A DNA stretch of 64,000 nucleotides from CBDAPE01 sp965198325 (GTDB taxonomy: Bacteria > Pseudomonadota > Alphaproteobacteria > UBA828 > JAPUJA01), in contig CBDAPE010000019.1 in assembly GCA_965198325.1 (NCBI GenBank), positions 310,001 through 374,000 on the forward strand. The letters run 5' to 3'. Position numbers and translations under genes: made by a program. Shown here in pieces: positions 42,814 through 53,610 of the stretch. How positions within the stretch are numbered: the first letter of the stretch is position 1; the number at the start of each line of letters is the position of its first letter. Below the pieces are notes generated by a model. It did not search any database. It was not told where the DNA came from and saw only the letters and a list, made by a program, of their open reading frames with translations.

Positions 42814-44081
42814 CAGCCAAAAATCCTTTTGACTTCTCGCAGGCCCTCGACGAGTGCATCGGCATCGGCCCGGGTGTTGTACATCCCGAAGGACGCCCGC
42901 ACCGTACCCGTGATACCGAAATGATCCATCAGGGGCTGGGCGCAGTGGTGGCCCACGCGGACGGCGACGCCCGCCTGATCGAGGATCGTGCCGACATCGT
43001 GGGAATGCACGCCGTCGACAAGGAAGGAGACGATACTCGCCCGGCGCTGGGCCGTGCCCAGTAGCCGCACGCCCTCGACCTCTCCAAGCTGGCCGAGCAC
43101 GTAGTCGAGGAGCGATTCCTCATGGGCCAGCACTGCCATACGGTCGAACGACGATACGTAATCAACCGCTGCGCCGAGCCCGATCGAGCCCGCGATGTTC
43201 GGCGTTCCCGCCTCGAATTTACCCGGCGGATCGGCAAAGACGGTCTTCTCGAACGTAACGGTCTTGATCATTTCGCCGCCACCCTGGTAGGGCGGCATCG
43301 CATCGAGGTGCTCCGACTTGCCGTAGAGCACGCCGATACCGCTGGGGCCATACAGCTTGTGACCCGAGAAGGTGTAAAAATCCACGTCGAGCGCCTGAAC
43401 GTCGACGGGTATATGCGGCACCGCCTGGCAGCCGTCGAGCAGAACGGGAACGCCCTGGTCGTGGGCCAGAGCGATGATGTCCTCGGCGGGGGTGATTGTG
43501 CCCAGCGCGTTCGAGGCATGGGTGATCGCAACGAGCTTCGTCCTGGGGCCGAGCAGACGGCCAAATTCCTCCATGACGAGCTCGCCCCGCTCGTTAATCG
43601 GCGCGACGCGCAACTCGATGCCGGTTCGATCCCGCAGCAGCTGCCAGGGCACGATGTTCGAATGATGCTCAAGCGTCGACAGGACGATTTCGTCGCCAGG
43701 ACCGAAATTCGCGCCGCCATAGCTGGCCGCAACCAGATTGATCGCTTCGGTGGCGCCCCGGGTGAAGACGATCTGGTGCTCGCTCGCCGCGTTCACGAAG
43801 CGGGCGACCTTGCGCCGAGCCTCCTCGAACGCCTCCGTGGTCTTGGCGCTCAGATAATAGACGCCCCGATGGACATTGGCATATTGATGCTCGTAGCACC
43901 CGGCCACCGAATCGATTACGGCCCGCGGCTTCTGGGCGCTCGCCGCGCTATCGAGAAAGACAAGCAGCTTGCCGTGGACCTCGCGCGCAAGAATTGGGAA
44001 GTCCGCACGGACCTGCTCGGCGTCGTAGCCTGCCGGTGCGGGCGGCGTGCTATTTATGACCTGTTCCGTCGCCGCCATCAC
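42813..44081 (-). CDS. sufS: cysteine desulfurase SufS
   Basis: The 422-residue aminotransferase-fold enzyme carries the PLP Lys in FSGHKLYGPSGIG and the persulfide Cys in RVGHHCAQPLMDHFG. SufS takes sulfur from cysteine and hands it to SufU for cluster assembly. Such enzymes also release selenium from selenocysteine in some bacteria, which may matter next to this window's selenium genes. It overlaps sufD by four bases upstream. Confidence 0.95.
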   Translation of the reverse strand: MMAATEQVINSTPPAPAGYDAEQVRADFPILAREVHGKLLVFLDSAASAQKPRAVIDSVAGCYEHQYANVHRGVYYLSAKTTEAFEEARRKVARFVNAASEHQIVFTRGATEAINLVAASYGGANFGPGDEIVLSTLEHHSNIVPWQLLRDRTGIELRVAPINERGELVMEEFGRLLGPRTKLVAITHASNALGTITPAEDIIALAHDQGVPVLLDGCQAVPHIPVDVQALDVDFYTFSGHKLYGPSGIGVLYGKSEHLDAMPPYQGGGEMIKTVTFEKTVFADPPGKFEAGTPNIAGSIGLGAAVDYVSSFDRMAVLAHEESLLDYVLGQLGEVEGVRLLGTAQRRASIVSFLVDGVHSHDVGTILDQAGVAVRVGHHCAQPLMDHFGITGTVRASFGMYNTRADADALVEGLREVKRIFG

Positions 44082-45409
44082 GCCGCCTCGCCCGCCGCCA
44101 GCCAGCGGGCAACCTCGCCGCTTAGCGAAGTCCGGAGCGGCTCGATTTCGACCGGAGCGATAACCTCATCCATGAAAGCCTCGATCAACAGGTGGCGGGC
44201 GCGGGCTTCGGCGATGCCGCGGCTGCAAAAGTAGAACAATGCATCGTCGTCAAGCTCGCCGGCCGTCGCGCCGTGGCTGCATTTCACGTCGTCGGCGAAG
44301 ATTTCCAGCTCGGGCTTGGTGTCGATCTCAGCCTTGTCGGAAAGCAGCAGCGTCCGGCTGAGTTGATGGCCGTCGGTTTTCTGGGCGTCGGGCCGCACGA
44401 CGATCTTGCCCTGAAATACGCCGTGTGCAGATTCGTCCAGTACGTTCTTGTAGATCTCGCGGCTGGTGCAACGGGGGTGGGCATGATCGATCAGCGTGGT
44501 TGCATCGGCATGCTGCGCACCCCGCAGCAGGGTTCCGCCGGTGAGACTGCATTCGCCGTTCGGCCCCTCGAAACTCGCATGGATCTCGTTCCGGGACAGC
44601 GCGGCGCCGCCGGTCATGACGAAATTGGCGTAGCGGCTGCCCGCAGCCAGACGCGCGCGGGTCAGGGCGACGTGATAGCTGCTCCTGGCTTCGTTCTGCA
44701 GCTTGTAATGAGCGAGTGATGCGCCCTCACCGAGCTCGATCTCCGCCAACGGATTCGACCAGTAAGATGCCGCCGGATCGACCGATAAATGGCTCTCAAT
44801 CAGCGTCGCGCGGGTGTTGCGTTCGGCGACAACGAGCAGACGAGGATGGAAGGCGGCCCGGGCGGTTCCGGCACTCGCGACGGAGACGACGTGAACCGGC
44901 TCGTCCAACGCGACACCGTCGCCAAGCCGCAGTACGCAACCATCGCCCATGAAGGCGGTGTTCAGCGCGACCAGAGCGTTGCCGTTGAGCGGCGCAATTT
45001 GGCCCAGATGGTCCTCAAGCCAGCCTGAGCCGTCGGCGAGTACGCTGGCGAGACCGGTGAGCGTTACGCCCTCGGGCAGCGTGCCAATAGCCGAGCGGGC
45101 AGCATCGAAGCGACCGTTTACGAAAACGAGCCGATGCGCGGGCACGTCGCCAAGCAACGCCGCACCAGGGGTTTCGCTCGCGGTCAGCCGGGCGGCATCC
45201 GCCGGTGCGAATCCGGCCGCCGCAAGACCTGTGAGGCTGGTGTATTTCCACTCTTCGACTTTCTGGCTCGGCAGTCCCTGATCGCGCAGCCGATCGATGG
45301 CGTCGGCTCGCAATTTCGCGAGCCACGGCCGCGTCGCACCAGGCAGGTCATCGCGCAAATTCTCGAAGCACTCGGCGTAATCAAGCGCGATGGAGCGTTT
45401 TAGGGCCAT
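44078..45409 (-). CDS. sufD: Fe-S assembly protein SufD
   Basis: The 443-residue protein belongs to the SufB/SufD family: KVEEWKYTSLTGLA near the N terminus, LTGGTLLRGAQHADATTLIDH in the middle, and QLSRTLLLSDKAEIDTKPELEIFADDVKCSHGATAG near the end. That last stretch holds the conserved Cys and His region. SufD forms the SufBC2D scaffold complex. The next gene upstream, sufC, ends 30 bases away. Confidence 0.95.
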   Translation of the reverse strand: MALKRSIALDYAECFENLRDDLPGATRPWLAKLRADAIDRLRDQGLPSQKVEEWKYTSLTGLAAAGFAPADAARLTASETPGAALLGDVPAHRLVFVNGRFDAARSAIGTLPEGVTLTGLASVLADGSGWLEDHLGQIAPLNGNALVALNTAFMGDGCVLRLGDGVALDEPVHVVSVASAGTARAAFHPRLLVVAERNTRATLIESHLSVDPAASYWSNPLAEIELGEGASLAHYKLQNEARSSYHVALTRARLAAGSRYANFVMTGGAALSRNEIHASFEGPNGECSLTGGTLLRGAQHADATTLIDHAHPRCTSREIYKNVLDESAHGVFQGKIVVRPDAQKTDGHQLSRTLLLSDKAEIDTKPELEIFADDVKCSHGATAGELDDDALFYFCSRGIAEARARHLLIEAFMDEVIAPVEIEPLRTSLSGEVARWLAAGEAA

Positions 45410-45439
45410 GATCGATGATCTCCGCTTTCGTCCGGCCGG

Positions 45440-46198
45440 TTAGGCAGCGCTCGCCGCAGGCTCGCCATATTCGGCGTAGCCCTTTTCCTCGAGCTCGAGC
45501 GCCAGCTCTTTGCCGCCCGAGCGCGCGATCTTTCCGTGGGCCAGGACGTGAACCCTGTCGGGCACGATGTAATTGAGCAGCCGCTGGTAATGGGTGATCA
45601 CGATGATCGCGCGATCCGGCGAGCGGAGCCGGTTGACCCCATCGGCCGCGATCTTCAGGGCGTCGATGTCCAGTCCGGAATCGGTTTCGTCGAGCACCGC
45701 CAGCCTCGGCTCAAGCAGGGCCATCTGAAGCACTTCGTTGCGCTTCTTTTCACCGCCCGAAGCACCGACGTTAAACGCCCGCTTGAGCAACTCCTCGCCG
45801 ATCCCAAGTTCCTTGCGTTTTACACGGATCAGCTTGAGGAATTCCATCGCGTCGAGCTCTGGTTCACCCCGGTGTCTGCGAACAGCGTTGACGCATTCCT
45901 TGAGGAAGGTGTTGGTTCCCACGCCGGGAATCTCGACGGGATACTGGAAGGCCAGGAAGATACCCTCGCGCGCCCGGTCTTCGGGGTCCATTCCCAAGAG
46001 GTCATGGCCTTCGTAGGTGACCGCGCCTTCGGTGACCTCGTAGCCGTCCCGTCCGGAGAGGATGTAGGAGAGCGTGCTCTTGCCCGATCCGTTCGGGCCC
46101 ATGATGGCGTGGACCTCGCCGGCCTTTACCTCTAGGTCGACGCCCTTGAGGATCTCCTTGCCGCCTACGGTCACATGCAGAGCCTTAATCGAGAGCAT
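45440..46198 (-). CDS. sufC: Fe-S assembly ATPase SufC
   Basis: The 252-residue ABC-type ATPase has Walker A GPNGSGKS, the Q loop in LAFQYPVEIPG, the signature ASGGEKKRNE, and Walker B ending in LAVLDETDSGLD. The non-transporter ATPase drives the SufB/SufD scaffold. It lies between sufB and sufD in the usual order. Confidence 0.97.
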   Translation of the reverse strand: MLSIKALHVTVGGKEILKGVDLEVKAGEVHAIMGPNGSGKSTLSYILSGRDGYEVTEGAVTYEGHDLLGMDPEDRAREGIFLAFQYPVEIPGVGTNTFLKECVNAVRRHRGEPELDAMEFLKLIRVKRKELGIGEELLKRAFNVGASGGEKKRNEVLQMALLEPRLAVLDETDSGLDIDALKIAADGVNRLRSPDRAIIVITHYQRLLNYIVPDRVHVLAHGKIARSGGKELALELEEKGYAEYGEPAASAA

Positions 46199-46235
46199 CC
46201 GGAAGCCCTTCTAATCTTACAAGAGTTTCAATCAG

Positions 46236-47699
<1,464 letters not shown>

Positions 47700-47700
47700 T

Positions 47701-48174
47701 CTATTTCACCATTCCAGGAACGGAGTTTTGGGACGCGTTATCGTCCGCGCCGACCGGCAGGGCGAAGCTCGGCAGACAAACCATCTGGGCAAGCGAGATA
47801 CCTTCGAGCGCCGTCTGAATGGCGTCGCTGACGTTCTGCCACGGACCGCGAATCGGGCAGATATGCTCGATACCGCAGATTCCGTCGGACCCCTCAAGGC
47901 AATCGGCCAGAGCGATCGGCCCATCGACAGCACGGATAATCTCGGCAACCGAGATCTCCAAAGGCGAACGATGCATGCTGTAGCCACCCTTCGCCCCCCG
48001 GTGGGATTCGAGAATCCCGTCGTGCGCGAACTGCTTGAGCAACTTGCTAACGGTCGGCGCGGGCAGTTGGGTGGACGCGGCAATTTCCGCGGCTGTGATA
48101 TGGCGGCCCGGTTCCCGCGCGACCTGGCTCAGCACCACGACGCCGTAATCTGCCATGCGGCTAACACGAATCAT
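47701..48174 (-). CDS. Rrf2-family regulator of the suf operon
   Basis: The 157-residue protein has a winged-helix N terminus (SRMADYGVVVLSQVAREPG, then ITAAEIAASTQLPAPTVSKLLK) and three cysteines in CLEGSDGICGIEHIC, which bind a Fe-S cluster in IscR and related SUF regulators. Being first in the operon, it is expected to adjust suf expression to the Fe-S state of the cell. The frame is open upstream, but ATG 48174 gives the normal family N terminus. In IscR a His is the fourth ligand, and here a His is present in the motif. Confidence 0.93.
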   Translation of the reverse strand: MIRVSRMADYGVVVLSQVAREPGRHITAAEIAASTQLPAPTVSKLLKQFAHDGILESHRGAKGGYSMHRSPLEISVAEIIRAVDGPIALADCLEGSDGICGIEHICPIRGPWQNVSDAIQTALEGISLAQMVCLPSFALPVGADDNASQNSVPGMVK

Positions 48175-48205
48175 GCTTTCGCACTCCCACTCAACCGGCA
48201 ATATC

Positions 48206-48224
48206 CCAAAACAGACCGATTTGG
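48206..48224. promoter_or_regulatory. inverted repeat upstream of the suf operon
   Basis: CCAAA-N9-TTTGG (48206-48210 and 48220-48224) lies 32 bases before the regulator start on the reverse strand. Spacing of one DNA turn suits a dimeric Rrf2-type protein, so it is a candidate for autoregulation. The arms are short, so this is a weak signal. Confidence 0.35.
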
Positions 48225-48391
48225 TACGATTTATTTGTTGCATCGGGCCGCGTCTGTCAAGTCTCCAGAGCAAATGAATTTTTCGCAATTCGATTTGGTG
48301 TGTCACCGGACCTCATCTGCGATGTCACCGGGCAACCAATCGGGCTAGAATTCGATCACGCACGGGGAATCCAAAGGGGGCTTTATCCGGC

Positions 48392-49483
48392 ATGCGGATA
48401 TCCGCGCTAAAAACAGTCTGCGTCGAGTTGCCGATCGAGAAGCCTGTCGCCACGGCAATTCACGACATCCGCTCGATCGGCGCTGTGCTGGTTTTTCTCG
48501 AGACGGATGAGGGTGCAACGGGAGAGAGCTACCTCTTTTCCCTGAGCGGGAAGCGCCTGAAGATTCTCGACGCCATGGTCGAAAGCCTCCGTCCCCTGAT
48601 CATCGGCGCCAATCCGTGCGACCCCGAGGCGATCTGGGAGGCGATCTGGCGGGATATCAATTTCTTCGGCCACAAGGGCATCGCCGTGTTCGGACTCTCG
48701 GCCATCGACACTGCCTGCTGGGATGCGGCCGGCAAGGCGGCGGGACGACCGCTTCTGGACCGGCTGGGCGCGGTCCGGGACCGGGTTCCGGTCTATGCCA
48801 GCGGCGGGCTGTGGCTGAACAGCGAGGCCGAGGCCTTGGCGGAGGAAGCGATGGACTTCGTGGCAACCGGCTTTCGGGCGGTCAAGCTCCGCATCGGCCG
48901 TCCCGCGATCGACGAGGATGTCGCCCGGGTCGCGGCGGTGCGCGAGGCGATTGGCCCGGATATCGCGCTTATGGTGGATGCCAATCAGGGCCTGTCGCAC
49001 AAGCACGCGATCGAGCTCGGTCATCGGATTGCAGCATTCGATCTTACCTGGTTCGAGGAGCCCGTGCCGGTCTACGACCGCGCGGGCAACCACGCGGTCG
49101 GCGCGGCGCTCGAGATGCCGCTGGCGGGCGGCGAAACCGAATACACCCGATACGGCTTTCGCGACCTGATCGAAGCAAAGACCGCCCACGTGATGATGCC
49201 CGATCTCCAGCGGGTCGGCGGGATGACGGAGATGCTGCGGGTGGCCCAACTTTGCGCGGCCAACGACCTGCCGGTCTCGCCCCATCTATTCACCGAGCAC
49301 TGTCTGCAATTGCTCGGCAGCCTGCCCAACGGGACCTACCTGGAGCACATGCCGTGGTTCGCCCCGCTGTTCAACGAAACCCTGACCGTCGAGGACGGCA
49401 CTATCGAGGTACCGCGCCGACCGGGTCTCGGTTTCACCTTCGACCGCAACGCCATCGAGCGCTATCGTATCGAGGTATCATGA
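48392..49483 (+). CDS. enolase-superfamily enzyme (mandelate racemase/muconate lactonising group), first of two
   Basis: The 363-residue protein has an N-terminal capping domain and a TIM barrel with the metal ligands in LMVDANQG, WFEEPVP and GGETEY. The acid/base residue region reads VKLRIG, a K-x-R variant, and the C-terminal SPHLFTEH holds a His. Members act on alpha-carbon acids such as sugar acids by racemisation, dehydration or lactonisation. It overlaps the next, similar gene by four bases and is likely in one operon with it and a dehydrogenase. Confidence 0.87.
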   Translation: MRISALKTVCVELPIEKPVATAIHDIRSIGAVLVFLETDEGATGESYLFSLSGKRLKILDAMVESLRPLIIGANPCDPEAIWEAIWRDINFFGHKGIAVFGLSAIDTACWDAAGKAAGRPLLDRLGAVRDRVPVYASGGLWLNSEAEALAEEAMDFVATGFRAVKLRIGRPAIDEDVARVAAVREAIGPDIALMVDANQGLSHKHAIELGHRIAAFDLTWFEEPVPVYDRAGNHAVGAALEMPLAGGETEYTRYGFRDLIEAKTAHVMMPDLQRVGGMTEMLRVAQLCAANDLPVSPHLFTEHCLQLLGSLPNGTYLEHMPWFAPLFNETLTVEDGTIEVPRRPGLGFTFDRNAIERYRIEVS

Positions 49484-50589
49484 AGATCACGGGAATTACC
49501 ACCGACATCATTTCGCTGCCCTTCGACCATGGCGGGCCGCCGGTCGGCTGGGGTGGGCGCGCCTGGACGCGGCTCGATACGCTGCTGGTCCGGGTCGATA
49601 CGGACGACGGGCTCTCCGGGTACGGCGAAGCGTTCGGCTATAATGCGATTCCCGCAACCAAGGCGGCGCTCGAAACCATGATCGCGCCCCTGCTCTTGGG
49701 GCGGGACGCGAGCGACATCGAGCAGCTGACCATCGAGCTACAGCGCACGCTCCATCTGTTCGGCCGCTACGGCGTCACCATGTTCGCGCTCTCGGGACTC
49801 GACATCGCCCTGTGGGACCTGGCGGGCAAGCGCGCCGATCTGCCGCTCCATCGCCTGTTGGGCGCCGCCCAGCGGGACGAGATTCCCGCCTATGCGAGCC
49901 TGTTCCGCTACGCCGACCCGGCGCTTGCCGTGGAACGGGCCGGCGACGCGATCGAGGAGGGTTATCCACAGATCAAGCTGCACGAAACCGACCCGGCGAT
50001 CGTCGAGGCGGTTCGCGGGGCGCACGGCGACGAGCTGCCTCTCATGCTCAATGTCAATTGTGCCTGGTCGATCGCCCAGGCCTTCGAGGCAGCGGATCGG
50101 CTTATCCCCTGCAACCTGCTGTGGCTCGAAGAGCCCCTCTGGCCGCCGGAGGACTACAAGGCGCTGGCCCGGCTCCGCTACAGCGGCGGAATTCCGACCG
50201 CGGCCGGCGAGAACGCGTGTACCAGCATCGAGTTCGAACGGATGCTGGAGATCGGCGCAGTCGCCTATGCCCAGCCGAGCGTCACCAAGCTCGGCGGGAT
50301 CACGGAATTCCGGGCCGCAACCCTGGTCGCGCGGGAGCACAACTGCCTGATCGCGCCCCACTCGCCCTATTTCGGGCCCGGCCTGCTCGCCACCCTGCAG
50401 CTGCTGGCTGCGAGCCCGCAGGACGCCCATGTCGAGCGCTTCTTCTGTGCCCTGGAAGCCGATCTCTACGACGGCGCGCTCGATCCGGTCGACGGCCTGA
50501 TTCGGGTACCCGATGGGCCGGGGCTGGGGCTCGACCCCGACCCGGATATCATCGAGGCCTATCGCGCCACGGAGGAGCCGCTGCAGTGA
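49480..50589 (+). CDS. enolase-superfamily enzyme, second, with an altered metal motif
   Basis: The 369-residue protein matches the same superfamily: IKLHE (K-x-H acid/base motif), WLEEPLWPPED and AAGENACTS with two Glu ligands, and IAPHSPYFGPG. The first metal-ligand motif is LMLNVNCAW, where Asp-x-Asn is usual, so the first ligand is Asn instead of Asp. This could weaken metal binding or be part of a subgroup. Start at ATG 49480 overlaps the previous stop. The end overlaps a small ORF. Substrate is unknown. Confidence 0.85.
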   Translation: MKITGITTDIISLPFDHGGPPVGWGGRAWTRLDTLLVRVDTDDGLSGYGEAFGYNAIPATKAALETMIAPLLLGRDASDIEQLTIELQRTLHLFGRYGVTMFALSGLDIALWDLAGKRADLPLHRLLGAAQRDEIPAYASLFRYADPALAVERAGDAIEEGYPQIKLHETDPAIVEAVRGAHGDELPLMLNVNCAWSIAQAFEAADRLIPCNLLWLEEPLWPPEDYKALARLRYSGGIPTAAGENACTSIEFERMLEIGAVAYAQPSVTKLGGITEFRAATLVAREHNCLIAPHSPYFGPGLLATLQLLAASPQDAHVERFFCALEADLYDGALDPVDGLIRVPDGPGLGLDPDPDIIEAYRATEEPLQ

Positions 50590-50723
50590 GCCTTCGCGCT
50601 CGACAGGACAGCGCACGGCCCGACAGGCAAGACGAGGCCCGCGAGCGCATGATCGAGCTGATCGACGGCTGGTTCGAAAACCACCCGGAAATGACGGCAG
50701 AGCAAGAGGAGCCCCGCGCATGA
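50586..50723 (+). CDS. small coupled ORF, unknown
   Basis: A GTG at 50586 overlaps the stop of the preceding gene and opens a 45-residue frame, whose TGA overlaps the ATG of the next gene (50720). The product is charged, with ERMIELIDGWFENHPEM as its most helix-like part. Overlaps at both ends fit a translationally coupled gene, but chance is possible because the gap has to be bridged somehow. I do not recognise it. No membrane segment or signal is visible. Confidence 0.4.
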   Translation: MSLRARQDSARPDRQDEARERMIELIDGWFENHPEMTAEQEEPRA

Positions 50724-51631
50724 AAATCGGGTTTATCGGGCTGGGCACCATGGGCGGACCCATGGCGCTCAACCTGATCAAGGCGGGACACAGCCTCGCA
50801 GTCTGCGACCTGGAGCCCACAAGAGCCGAACCTCATCTCGCCGCCGGCGCAATCTGGGCCGCGAGCGCCGAGGCTTGCGCGGGCGGAGTCGAGACCGTGA
50901 TCACGTCGCTTCCGGGGCCGCCGCAGGTCGACCGGCTCGCTCACGGCGAAGACGGCTTGCTCGCGGGACTTACGCCGGGCCAGGCCTGGATCGACACCAC
51001 GACGAGCGAGGTTTCACTGACCCGAACGCTCGCGGGCGAAGTCGAGGTAACCGGCGCCGCAATGCTCGATGCGCCGGTCACCGGCGCGGTCGACGGCGCG
51101 CGCCAGGGCACGCTCACGCTCTTCGTGGGCGGGCCTGCTCCGCTGGTCGAGGCCCAGCGCCCCGCGCTCGAGCCGACGGGCCGGGTGATCCATTGCGGCG
51201 AGCTGGGCACCGGCCTCGTGGTCAAGCTGGTCACCAACATGCTGTGGTTCATTCATGCCGCGGCGCTGGGCGAGGGGCTGGTGCTGGGCAGCCGGGGCGG
51301 CGTCGAGCTGGGAACGCTATGGGAAGCGATCCAGGCGAGCGTGGGCGACAGCTTCGTCGCCCGGCACGACGCGCCGTCAATTTTCGCGGGCCACTACGAT
51401 CCCTCGTTCCCGCTCGATCTATGCCTCAAGGATCTCGGCCTGATCAACGGGCTGGCCGATGCGCTGGCGGTTCCGGTTCCGCTCGCCAAGCGGACGGAAC
51501 GCCTGTACGAGACGGCCCGGAAACGCTACGGAGGCGACGCGGGCGAGCTTCATGTGGTTCGCCAGCTCGAGGATGAGACGGGTGCGAGCTTGCGTCTCGC
51601 TGGCGACTGGACGCCCCCCTGGGAGCAGTAA
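50720..51631 (+). CDS. beta-hydroxyacid dehydrogenase, 3-hydroxyisobutyrate type
   Basis: The 303-residue protein starts with KIGFIGLGTMGGPMALNL, the NAD(P)-binding fingerprint of this family, and has the substrate motif APVTGAVDGARQGTL (normally APVSGG), the catalytic Lys in GTGLVVKLVTNML and a conserved Lys in CLKDLG. It oxidises or reduces a beta-hydroxy acid such as tartronate semialdehyde or hydroxyisobutyrate. Its position after two enolase-type genes suggests a sugar-acid pathway. Confidence 0.88.
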   Translation: MKIGFIGLGTMGGPMALNLIKAGHSLAVCDLEPTRAEPHLAAGAIWAASAEACAGGVETVITSLPGPPQVDRLAHGEDGLLAGLTPGQAWIDTTTSEVSLTRTLAGEVEVTGAAMLDAPVTGAVDGARQGTLTLFVGGPAPLVEAQRPALEPTGRVIHCGELGTGLVVKLVTNMLWFIHAAALGEGLVLGSRGGVELGTLWEAIQASVGDSFVARHDAPSIFAGHYDPSFPLDLCLKDLGLINGLADALAVPVPLAKRTERLYETARKRYGGDAGELHVVRQLEDETGASLRLAGDWTPPWEQ

Positions 51632-51697
51632 AGGGCTCGATTTTTTGCCAGGGGGGCTTTAGAAGGGTCCCGATCCCTTCAATCCAGCAGAGGCTCG

Positions 51698-53059
51698 ATG
51701 ATCCCGCGCTATTCCCGCCCCGAGATGGCTCGCATCTGGGAGCCCGAGAACCGGTTCGCGATCTGGTACGAGATCGAGGCGCTCGCCTGCGAGGCGCAAG
51801 CCGAGCTCGGCGTGATCCCGAAGAAGGCGGCGCGGGCCGTGCGCAAGGCGGGACGCTCGCGCATGAAGCAGATCACCGATCCGGTGCGGATCGACGCGAT
51901 CGAGCGCAAGACCCGGCACGACGTGATTGCGTTTCTCACCAACCTGGCCGGCGAAGTTGGCCCGGACGCGCGCTTCGTCCACCGGGGCATGACCTCGTCG
52001 GACGTGATCGACACCGGCTTTTCGGTGCAGCTCGTCGAGGCCACCGACCTGCTGCTGGTCGACATCGACGGGCTGCTCGGTGCGCTCGAACGGCGGGCCT
52101 TCGAGCACAAGACGACGCTGTGCGTCGGTCGCAGCCATGGAATTCACGCCGAGCCCACCACCTTCGGGCTCAAGCTCGCCGGATTTTACGCCGAGTTCGC
52201 CCGCAACCGGCGACGCCTGGAAGCGGCGCGCCATGACGTGGGGGCTTGCGCAATCTCGGGCCCCGTCGGCAGCTTCGCCTCGGTCGATCCGCGCGTGGAG
52301 GCTTATGTCGCCGACAAGCTGGGGCTCGCCGTCGAGCCGGTCTCGACCCAGATCATCCCACGGGACCGGCATGCGAATTTTTTCGCGACGCTCGGGGTGG
52401 TAGCGAGCTCGCTCGAGCGTCTAGCGGTCGAAATCCGCCACCTCCAGCGCACCGAAGTACGCGAGGCGGAGGAATTTTTCGCGCCCGGCCAGAAGGGCAG
52501 CTCGGCGATGCCCCACAAGCGCAACCCGATCCTGACCGAAAACGTGACGGGGCTCGCGCGGATCGTGCGCTCGGCCGTGCTGCCCGCGATGGAAAATGTG
52601 GCCCTGTGGCACGAGCGCGACATTTCCCACTCGTCGGTCGAGCGGATGATCGGGCCGGACGCGACGGTGACGCTGGATTTCGCGCTGGTGCGCATGGCGG
52701 GCGTGGTCGAGACCCTGCTGGTCTATCCGGAGCGCATGCAGACCAACCTCGACGCGTTGGGCGGGCTGGTCTTCTCTCAGCGGGTCCTGCTGGCGCTGAT
52801 CCAGGCGGGGATGAGCCGGGAGACGGCCTATCGAGCGGTCCAAAGCAATTCCATGGCGGTCTGGAAGACGGGCGGCGATTTCCGCGCCCGGCTCGCGTCC
52901 GATCCGGCGGTCGCCACGCTGCTCGACGACGCCGCGTTCGACGAAATCTTCGACGCCCGCGCCTATCTCGGCCAAGTCGACAAAATCTTCAAACGGGTGT
53001 TCGGGCGCGCGAAGACGGGAAAGCGCCGCCGCAAGGTCGAACCGCGAGGAAAAAAATAG
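51698..53059 (+). CDS. purB: adenylosuccinate lyase
   Basis: The 453-residue enzyme has the lyase signature GSSAMPHKRNPILTENV and the catalytic His region VGRSHGIHAEPTTFG. Purine-pathway features such as RYSRPEMARIW at the N terminus are typical of PurB. It cleaves SAICAR and adenylosuccinate, releasing fumarate. The C terminus is very basic (KTGKRRRKVEPRGKK), longer than usual. purC and the other pur genes lie 1.4 kb downstream in the same direction. Confidence 0.96.
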   Translation: MIPRYSRPEMARIWEPENRFAIWYEIEALACEAQAELGVIPKKAARAVRKAGRSRMKQITDPVRIDAIERKTRHDVIAFLTNLAGEVGPDARFVHRGMTSSDVIDTGFSVQLVEATDLLLVDIDGLLGALERRAFEHKTTLCVGRSHGIHAEPTTFGLKLAGFYAEFARNRRRLEAARHDVGACAISGPVGSFASVDPRVEAYVADKLGLAVEPVSTQIIPRDRHANFFATLGVVASSLERLAVEIRHLQRTEVREAEEFFAPGQKGSSAMPHKRNPILTENVTGLARIVRSAVLPAMENVALWHERDISHSSVERMIGPDATVTLDFALVRMAGVVETLLVYPERMQTNLDALGGLVFSQRVLLALIQAGMSRETAYRAVQSNSMAVWKTGGDFRARLASDPAVATLLDDAAFDEIFDARAYLGQVDKIFKRVFGRAKTGKRRRKVEPRGKK

Positions 53060-53166
53060 ACGGCTGCGCCCATCTCGTGCGTGTCACGGCGCTCGATTAG
53101 GGTTCCTGGAATGCCGAAACCGGAAGAAGCCTGACGCCAGGGTCTCGCGAACGATCAGAGGTCCGG

Positions 53167-53487
53167 CTACTGGGACCGGATTTGTGCCCGGGCCTCGACC
53201 ATCAGCCGCTCCATCTCGCGGCGCAGGCGGTACTCATCCATCTCGATGTTCGCGGCCTGGCAATCGGCCAACACCTTCTCGACGACGTCGGAATCGCCGG
53301 GCCGCTCGAAATCGGATTCGATGACTTCGCGGGCGTAAGACTGAGCCTCGTCACCGGAGATGCCCATCTGCTCGGCAATCCACAGCCCCAGAAGCTTGTT
53401 GCGGCGCGCGTTGGCCTTGAATTCGAGTTCCTTGTCGTGCTTCCACTTGGCTTCTTCGCCCTTCTTGCGGTCTTCGAATGCGCTCAT
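53167..53487 (-). CDS. DUF1476 protein, F1-ATPase inhibitor zeta
   Basis: The 106-residue protein begins MSAFEDRKKGEEAKWKHD and continues FKANARRNKLLGLWIAEQ, matching the zeta-subunit inhibitor of alphaproteobacterial F1F0 ATP synthase. It blocks ATP hydrolysis by the synthase through its N terminus. Its presence points to an alphaproteobacterial host. It is transcribed alone, opposite to the purB direction, with about 107 bases to the end of purB. Confidence 0.93.
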   Translation of the reverse strand: MSAFEDRKKGEEAKWKHDKELEFKANARRNKLLGLWIAEQMGISGDEAQSYAREVIESDFERPGDSDVVEKVLADCQAANIEMDEYRLRREMERLMVEARAQIRSQ

Positions 53488-53610
53488 CGCCTTCCGATCT
53501 CCCTCATCGCCTGGATTTCACGTTATGCTGCCGGAGCGGCTGCGCCCGGTCTAACCCAACGGGCCAGCGAATCCAATCTCAAAATAGAGACAGCCGGCGT
53601 TGAGATAAGC

